From assembly GCF_014279815.1 (NCBI RefSeq), contig NZ_CP047941.1:2418001-2482000 (forward strand): a DNA stretch of 64,000 nt, written 5' to 3'. Made by a program: the position numbers and the translations under genes. Under the pieces are notes generated by a model. It saw only the letters and a program-made list of their open reading frames with translations. It ran no database searches and had not been told where the DNA came from. The first letter of the stretch is position 1. Each line of letters starts with the position of its first letter. Shown here piece after piece: positions 57,786 to 64,000 of the stretch. Source of the DNA: Synechococcus sp. NOUM97013. Lineage in GTDB: Bacteria; Cyanobacteriota; Cyanobacteriia; PCC-6307; Cyanobiaceae.

Positions 57786-58724
57786 ATGAGAGGTCTTGAG
57801 CCCTGGCACGGAAGTTGCCACCTGCAATTTCAGCTGGATCAGCTCGGCCGCACCCGACACCAGGGGGGCTGCAGTGCGCCTTTCAAACTGATGCGTGCCG
57901 AAATCGGCGGCGATGGCCGCTGCGACATCCCCCTGCTGCACACGGCCGGAGGGCTTGTTGGGGGTGACCGCCTCAGCATCGATCTGCATCTTTCAGAACA
58001 CAGCCGCGGCCTGGTGACCAGCGTGGCTGCGCAGAAGGTGTATGGCTCGATCGGCCTCAGCCGCATCCAGCCCCAAGGCTCCTGGGCAGAACAAACCGTG
58101 AAGGCAGAGCTCAGTGACCACGCGGATCTGGAGTGGCTCCCCCAGGAACTGGTGCTCTACGCCAACGCGCTCTACGCACAAAGCCTGCGCGTGAGCTTGC
58201 CTGACAACGCCTCGTTCCTCAGCGCCGAAATTGTGCGACTGGGCCGCACCGCTGCCGGCGAACAACTTGACCAGGGGCGTTGGCGCTCCAGCCTGGAGAT
58301 TCAGCGTTGTAGCCCTGCAGGACGTCGCTGGGAGCTCGTGGACCGAATCGAACTGGGAGGCGACAGCCTGAGTGACAGTCACGGCATGGGCGGAGCCCCG
58401 GTGTACGGATCGCTGGCGTGGGCCGCCCCGCTCAGCCTGGAACCGGAGCAGATCCAAAACCTGCTGGACGGAGCAAGGGCTGATCGTGAAGGACTGGAGG
58501 GCACGATGCGCTGCAGCGCGCTGGCACAAGGACTGGTGGCTCGCTACAAGGGTCACTCCAGCCGCGATGCCCGCTTCTGGTTCAGCAGGATCTGGGCCCG
58601 CACCCGCCGTTTGCGGACCCTGAGTCAACCCGAGATTCCACGGGTTTGGCCCTTGCAGGAACTGCCCTTGCGGCGATCAGAGTCCACACTGAACACTGCG
58701 CCGACGCCGGCGGAGACACACTGA
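57786..58724 (+). CDS. ureD: Urease accessory protein UreD
   Basis: 312 residues from ATG 57786 (MRGLEPWHGSCHLQFQLD). UreD elements: GGLVGGDRLSIDLHL near residue 57, VTSVAAQKVYGS and LEWLPQELVLYANA near 118. It binds apo-urease as a scaffold for UreF-UreG. No Shine-Dalgarno is obvious. The next gene, ureA, starts 18 bases after the stop. Confidence 0.92.
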   Translation: MRGLEPWHGSCHLQFQLDQLGRTRHQGGCSAPFKLMRAEIGGDGRCDIPLLHTAGGLVGGDRLSIDLHLSEHSRGLVTSVAAQKVYGSIGLSRIQPQGSWAEQTVKAELSDHADLEWLPQELVLYANALYAQSLRVSLPDNASFLSAEIVRLGRTAAGEQLDQGRWRSSLEIQRCSPAGRRWELVDRIELGGDSLSDSHGMGGAPVYGSLAWAAPLSLEPEQIQNLLDGARADREGLEGTMRCSALAQGLVARYKGHSSRDARFWFSRIWARTRRLRTLSQPEIPRVWPLQELPLRRSESTLNTAPTPAETH

Positions 58725-58742
58725 AGAAGACCGAGCTTCGCC

Positions 58743-59045
58743 ATGCATCTCAGTCCCCAGGAAAAGGACAAGCTCCTGATCGTGACCGCAGCCCTGCTGG
58801 CCGAGCGGCGTTTGAACCGCGGCCTCAAGCTCAACCACCCCGAAGCGGTGGCCTGGCTCAGCTTTCTCGTGCTGGAAGGCGCCCGTGATGGCAAGAGCGT
58901 GGCGGAGCTCATGCAGGACGGCACCACCTGGCTGCGTCAGGACCAGGTGATGGAGGGCGTGCCCGAGCTCGTCCATGAGGTGCAGATCGAGGCCGTGTTC
59001 CCCGATGGCACCAAGCTCGTCACCCTGCACGATCCGATTCGCTGA
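58743..59045 (+). CDS. ureA: Urease gamma subunit
   Basis: 100 residues, the classic UreA length. Starts [21 protein letters not shown] and ends [16 protein letters not shown]. Part of the (alpha-beta-gamma)3 urease with the following two genes, ten bases before ureB. Confidence 0.96.
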   Translation: MHLSPQEKDKLLIVTAALLAERRLNRGLKLNHPEAVAWLSFLVLEGARDGKSVAELMQDGTTWLRQDQVMEGVPELVHEVQIEAVFPDGTKLVTLHDPIR

Positions 59046-59055
59046 GGCAGAACCC

Positions 59056-59376
59056 ATGGCACCTCTCATTCCAGGCGAACTGCTTCCCGAACCGGGTGAA
59101 CTGGAGCTGAATGCAGGCCGACCCGTCACCACACTGAGCGTCTCCAACAGCGGCGACCGGCCGGTGCAGGTGGGCTCCCATTTCCATTTCGCCGAAGCCA
59201 ATGCCGCCCTGCAGTTCGACCGGACCGCAGCCCGCGGTCAACGGCTCGACATCCCCGCCGGCACCGCCATCCGCTTCGAACCCGGCGACAGCCGCGACGT
59301 GAACCTGATTCCCTTCGCCGGTGCGCGACGCGTCATCGGCTTCAACGGCCAGATCAACGGACCCCTCGACGCCTGA
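59056..59376 (+). CDS. ureB: Urease beta subunit
   Basis: 106 residues from ATG 59056 ([19 protein letters not shown]). Family elements [14 protein letters not shown] and [18 protein letters not shown] are intact. Three bases separate its stop from ureC. Separate subunits (not fused) is the usual cyanobacterial arrangement. Confidence 0.96.
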   Translation: MAPLIPGELLPEPGELELNAGRPVTTLSVSNSGDRPVQVGSHFHFAEANAALQFDRTAARGQRLDIPAGTAIRFEPGDSRDVNLIPFAGARRVIGFNGQINGPLDA

Positions 59377-59379
59377 CCC

Positions 59380-61085
<1,706 letters not shown>

Positions 61086-61089
<4 letters not shown>

Positions 61090-61847
61090 GCCCCACGCTG
61101 CTGGTGGTCCAACATGTGGACCACGAAGGGCCTGATCTGATCGGCCGTTTGGCAAGTCAACAAGGCCTCACCATTCGAACCGTGCGTCCGGACCGGGGCG
61201 ATGCGCTGCCCGCACCGAGCGATTGTCCGGACTGCCTGGCTCTGGTGCTGGGGGGACCGATGGGAGTCAACGATCGACACAGCGCAGGATTGAATTGGCT
61301 GCAAACGGAACTCGATTGGCTGGCGGCGTGGCACCAAGCTGAAAAGCCGGTCATCGGCATCTGCCTGGGAGCACAGCTCCTGGCCGTCGCCGCAGGCGGT
61401 TCAGTCGAGGCACTGCAGGTAGGTGAACCACCTCACCCCCTAAAAGAAGTGGGACTCGGGGCGATTCACTGGCTGGTGGGAGCCGACGCCGAACCGTTGC
61501 TGGAAGACTTGGGCACAAGCACCACGGTGCTGCACTGGCACGGCGACCGCATTCGTCTTCCCGAACAGGCCACACTGCTGGGGTCCTCGCTGCACTGTGC
61601 GGAACAGGTGTTTCGGATCGGTCGCCACGCCCTGGGCCTGCAATGCCATCTCGAGGTGAGCACGGCGTCACTCGAGCAATGGATCACACAAGACGAGGCC
61701 TATTTGGTGAGCGCCATGGGCACGCAAGGCCCTGCGCAGATCAAGCGAGTGTGGCAACGCGTGGGGAACGACCTGCAAATCCAAGGCTCACGCTTCTTCG
61801 CAGCCGCTCTGCGGCAGTTGCTACCGCTCACAACAAAAAGAAGCTGA
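61086..61847 (+). CDS. Class I glutamine amidotransferase-like protein
   Basis: 253 residues, TTG start (TTGA overlap with ureC). Triad of class I amidotransferases: Cys in [10 protein letters not shown] near residue 92, and the His/Glu pair in LQCHLEVS near 184. GGPMGVND and HWHGDRI elements are also seen. It is a stand-alone domain like GMP-synthase-related proteins; the acceptor is unknown. Its place at the end of ureDABC suggests a nitrogen role, by position only. Confidence 0.8.
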
Positions 61848-61948
61848 AGCGAATTAGTTCTCGCCAAGCAAAAATCAAAATCAAAAATTTTCTAAATTTG
61901 TATCAGCCTGAACGACCAAAGAAGAGACGCATTACAGACAATCGCTGC

Positions 61949-61962
61949 GTAGCAGTTGCTAC
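61949..61962 (+). promoter_or_regulatory. Perfect-consensus NtcA site
   Basis: GTAGCAGTTGCTAC at 61949-61962 matches GTAN8TAC exactly, and its 6-base arms (GTAGCA/TGCTAC) are a perfect inverted repeat. It shares TTGCTACAAAAC with the ureE-ureD site. It lies about 83 bases before the DUF4278 ATG, but no TAN3T -10 box sits at the usual 22-23 base distance, so the start point is not resolved. Confidence 0.65.
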
Positions 61963-61966
61963 AAAA

Positions 61967-62015
61967 CGTTCACCACGTAACACACGTGGCGCAGTACGAC
62001 TCAGGCCATGGAACG
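61967..62015 (+). ncRNA. Possible degenerate glutamine-riboswitch-like stem
   Basis: Outer helix CGTTC (61967-61971) with GAACG (62011-62015), inner perfect stem CCACGT-AACAC-ACGTGG (61973-61989), then CGCAGTA. The layout resembles the glnA/Downstream-peptide motif of picocyanobacteria. However, the conserved GGAAGUA core reads GCAGTA, and a clear third stem is missing. The NtcA motif only four bases upstream would place a start site inside this structure, so both assignments cannot stand in the simplest form. Confidence 0.25.
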
Positions 62016-62044
62016 GGGACCTGGGCTTGCTTCGTTGAACAACC

Positions 62045-62212
62045 ATGAGCACACTCCTCTATCGCGGACACACCTACAGCCCTAATCACTGCGCCGCACA
62101 AAAGCCGGTGATTCAGCTGACGTACCGCCGCAATGTGTATCAGTCACGGCAGACATCTCCTCAAAGGATTCCCGTGGAGTTGATTTATCGCGGTGTTCAG
62201 TACACACGCTGA
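62045..62212 (+). CDS. Very small DUF4278-like protein
   Basis: 55 residues. Starts MSTLLYRGHTYSP and ends LIYRGVQYTR, with two copies of the L-x-YRG-x-x-Y pattern typical of the cyanobacterial DUF4278 family. Its function is unknown. It lies downstream of the NtcA consensus site and has no obvious Shine-Dalgarno. Confidence 0.7.
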   Translation: MSTLLYRGHTYSPNHCAAQKPVIQLTYRRNVYQSRQTSPQRIPVELIYRGVQYTR

Positions 62213-62293
62213 GCAATTCGCAACTCGGTATCAAGAAAAACAACTGAGGCCAGGCTCTAAAGGGGTTAATAGATCCAGCGATGCATAAGTTGC

Positions 62294-62512
62294 GTGGATC
62301 TAATCGCACAACCCCACGACTCTGATCTGGTGCTGCTGCAACCAGCGAGCATCCACGGAGTGTTCTGGCTTCAGTGCCACTTTCCTCAAAGTGAATGGGA
62401 CGCTCTGCTCTCAGGGCAGGCCGTGTTTGAAGTGAGCTGCATGAAGCAATTGGCTCAAGATGCCCGACTGGCAGGCGTCAGCCTGGATTGGGCAACTTCT
62501 GTAGCTTCCTGA
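62294..62512 (+). CDS. Small conserved hypothetical protein
   Basis: 72 residues from GTG 62294 (MDLIAQPHDSDLVLLQPASIH). Mixed alpha/beta, with two aromatics in GVFWLQCHFPQSEWDALL and no known domain. It ends three bases from the end of the opposing DUF1028 gene. Function unknown. Confidence 0.55.
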   Translation: MDLIAQPHDSDLVLLQPASIHGVFWLQCHFPQSEWDALLSGQAVFEVSCMKQLAQDARLAGVSLDWATSVAS

Positions 62513-62515
62513 GGC

Positions 62516-63193
62516 CTATCCAGCCATCAAACGGTTCAAGCGTGGCAGCTCGGTGAACGAATCACGCCACTCTTGAACCCAAAGCTCTTGGCTGCGTTCG
62601 TACACACGCATCAATTCTTCGACAGCAGCATCACGAAAGTCGACGCGTAAATCCAAAAGTGGAAAGGCGGCTTCACCACTGACCTGAACCGCAGCCGATG
62701 TGGATGTTTCAGAACGATGGTCACCGCCTGCGGCTTCACCTGCCTGTAGAGCCAACATCAATCGCCTACCCAATTTCCATGTCGGGTCGCTGTTGAGAAA
62801 TCCCTCCTCGATGGCTGCAAGCACCTCTTCTCCGACCAGGTAATTCCCTGCCACCGAAAGATTTAAGTGATGGCGGTGGCCAGCCCAGCCACCACAGGAT
62901 TGACCAGTCCAACAGGCTGTCCGACCTGCGGAATCAATGAGATGAAACTGACGCTGATCGCGGTGGGGATCATCGGCAAGCAGGCTGCTGAGCACCCCAT
63001 CGGCATCGGCACTTTGTTCGAGCCGTTCCAGACCACAGATCCCGAGATAGGGATTGGTGTGTGCCTGCGTGGCCACAGCACCGACACCAGAACGAATGTG
63101 AGGAACAGTGGATCCAACTGCTAAGTGACAGGTCGCCACGGCTACTCCAAAACGGCCGTTGCTTGGATCTCGGGCAACGATCGAAAAGGTCAT
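62516..63193 (-). CDS. DUF1028 family Ntn-hydrolase-like protein
   Basis: 225 residues from ATG 63193 (MTFSIVARDPSNGRFGVAVATCHLAVG); the open upstream part is another frame. The start, VPHIRSGVGAVATQAHTNP and NLSVAGNYLVGEEVL are family signatures. The family's biochemistry is not well defined; it is often next to amidohydrolase or ureide genes. The ATG overlaps the stop of the M20 hydrolase (ATGA), so the two are one unit. Confidence 0.82.
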   Translation of the reverse strand: MTFSIVARDPSNGRFGVAVATCHLAVGSTVPHIRSGVGAVATQAHTNPYLGICGLERLEQSADADGVLSSLLADDPHRDQRQFHLIDSAGRTACWTGQSCGGWAGHRHHLNLSVAGNYLVGEEVLAAIEEGFLNSDPTWKLGRRLMLALQAGEAAGGDHRSETSTSAAVQVSGEAAFPLLDLRVDFRDAAVEELMRVYERSQELWVQEWRDSFTELPRLNRLMAG

Positions 63194-64000
63194 GTCAGCG
63201 CACAATCGAGCCGCTGAATGGTTTCCAGCAAGACGGCCGTGCCATCCACACACTGGCGGTCACTGGTGAATTCAGCCGCTGAATGGCTGAGACCATCTCG
63301 ACTGGGAACAAAAATCATGCCCATCGGCCAGCGACGGCCAATCTCTTGGGCATCGTGGCTGGCGCGACTCGGAAGGCCGCTCCAGTTCAAGCCGAGATCC
63401 GTCGCCACGGACGCGATCGTTGACATCACCATGGCAGAAGCAGGAGTCGGCTCCACCTGGAACTGGGGCTCCAAGCGAATCGGGCATCCCGTCGCTGTGG
63501 AGATCCGTTCCAGCTCATCCTCCAGGCTGGAGACCAATTGATCCAGCACAGCTGGGCTGAGATCCCTAATGTCCACCGTCATCGAAACGGAACCGGGCAC
63601 CACGTTGGCGGCATTGGGCCAAACCTCCAGTCGACCCACCGTCGCCACAGGATCTCCTGGATGCTGTTGGGCGATGGACTCCACCGCGAGCACAACTCTG
63701 GACGCTGCAGCCAAGGCGTCCTTGCGCAAGGTCATCGGCGTCGTGCCGGCATGGTTGGGCTGACCCTCCACCTGAATGGAGAAACGCCGCTGACCAACGA
63801 TGCCCTCAACAACACCAATGGCGTCACCACGATGCTCCAGAACAGCCCCCTGCTCGACGTGCAACTCCAGAAAAGCAGCAACCGCATGATCCGGGCGACA
63901 GGCAGACGCCAATGCAGGCCAGTGCCCACCAATACGCTTCAGATTGACGTCAATCGGCTCACCATTGCTGGTGGCATAGGCCGTCGGCTCCGCAGACGCC
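63190..64000 (-). CDS. M20-family Zn-dependent hydantoinase/carbamoylase (partial, runs off window end)
   Basis: About 270 visible residues, open to the window edge. Family elements: FLELHVEQGAVLEHRGDAIG, GQPNHAGTTPMTLRKDAL (dimerisation domain) and SRASHDAQEIGRRWPMGMIFVPSRDGLSHSAAEF near the C terminus. These enzymes hydrolyse N-carbamoyl amino acids, ureidoglycolate or allantoate to give ammonia and CO2. The exact substrate cannot be read. Placement beside urease supports ureide nitrogen use. Its catalytic N-terminal domain is outside the window. Confidence 0.85.
   Translation of the reverse strand, partial: ASAEPTAYATSNGEPIDVNLKRIGGHWPALASACRPDHAVAAFLELHVEQGAVLEHRGDAIGVVEGIVGQRRFSIQVEGQPNHAGTTPMTLRKDALAAASRVVLAVESIAQQHPGDPVATVGRLEVWPNAANVVPGSVSMTVDIRDLSPAVLDQLVSSLEDELERISTATGCPIRLEPQFQVEPTPASAMVMSTIASVATDLGLNWSGLPSRASHDAQEIGRRWPMGMIFVPSRDGLSHSAAEFTSDRQCVDGTAVLLETIQRLDCALT

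Noticed and set aside
61949-61990. Both NtcA activation and riboswitch control of one 62 kb transcript
   Set aside because: The NtcA motif would place the transcript start inside the proposed riboswitch fold, so I did not call both with confidence; only the NtcA motif is kept at moderate confidence.

Overview
The window is a 64 kb stretch of a picocyanobacterial chromosome, almost certainly marine Synechococcus. The basis is the dense, mostly GC-rich gene packing, the speE-speB-gcvT and aspS-sigma-pyrG-queE neighbourhood, the complete urtABCDE/ureABCDEFG cluster, and several small proteins of cyanobacterial type (DUF1830, DUF4278, Nif11). I see no insertion sequence, phage gene, integrase, rRNA or CRISPR array. 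There is one tRNA.

Layout. 1-8 kb: an ABC-2 exporter pair and valS; a solute-binding lipoprotein overlapping an MscS channel; a 2OG-Fe(II) oxygenase and two small conserved genes. 8-17 kb: a short-chain dehydrogenase and a Fur-family regulator, a small-gene patch with an orphan Nif11 leader peptide and tRNA-Val, then a DUF2227 protein, mazG, arfB, speE-speB and a cyclic-nucleotide-binding protein. 17-18.2 kb: gcvT. 18.2-32.6 kb: an AT-rich island between gcvT and aspS. 32.8-44.5 kb: aspS, a group 2 sigma factor, dps, pyrG, queE, an M23 peptidase, ecotin, queC-pabB-pabC and a frameshifted amino-acid permease. 44.5-50.1 kb: an esterase and a glucosylglycerate module (gpgP and a GH13_18 phosphorylase divergent from gpgS). 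50.2-61.8 kb: urea uptake and urease genes. 61.8-64 kb: an amidotransferase, an NtcA-like site with a very small DUF4278 gene, and a DUF1028 + M20 carbamoylase pair running off the window.

The most interesting part is the 14.4 kb island. Its core (DJ-1/PfpI protein, AGE-family epimerase, STAS, glgX, STAS, RsbW-type kinase, PP2C phosphatase) has the same gene types and order as the icfG cluster of Synechocystis 6803, as I recall it; that cluster is a phosphorylation partner-switch tied to glucose and inorganic carbon. Here it has three additions: a second RsbU-type phosphatase with its own extracytoplasmic sensor region, a cytosolic cyclodextrin-glucanotransferase-like GH13 enzyme with a CBM20 starch-binding domain, and an OprB sugar porin. 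My reading is a transferred module joining sugar entry, alpha-glucan remodelling and a two-input switch. The island has no sigma factor; the nearest is the group 2 sigma gene just beyond aspS.

The right-hand third concerns nitrogen and osmolytes. Urea import, urease and its chaperones, and a likely ureide/carbamoyl hydrolase form a nitrogen-salvage block with NtcA-like sites. The gpgS-gpgP-phosphorylase genes would make and recycle glucosylglycerate, a solute used when nitrogen is short.
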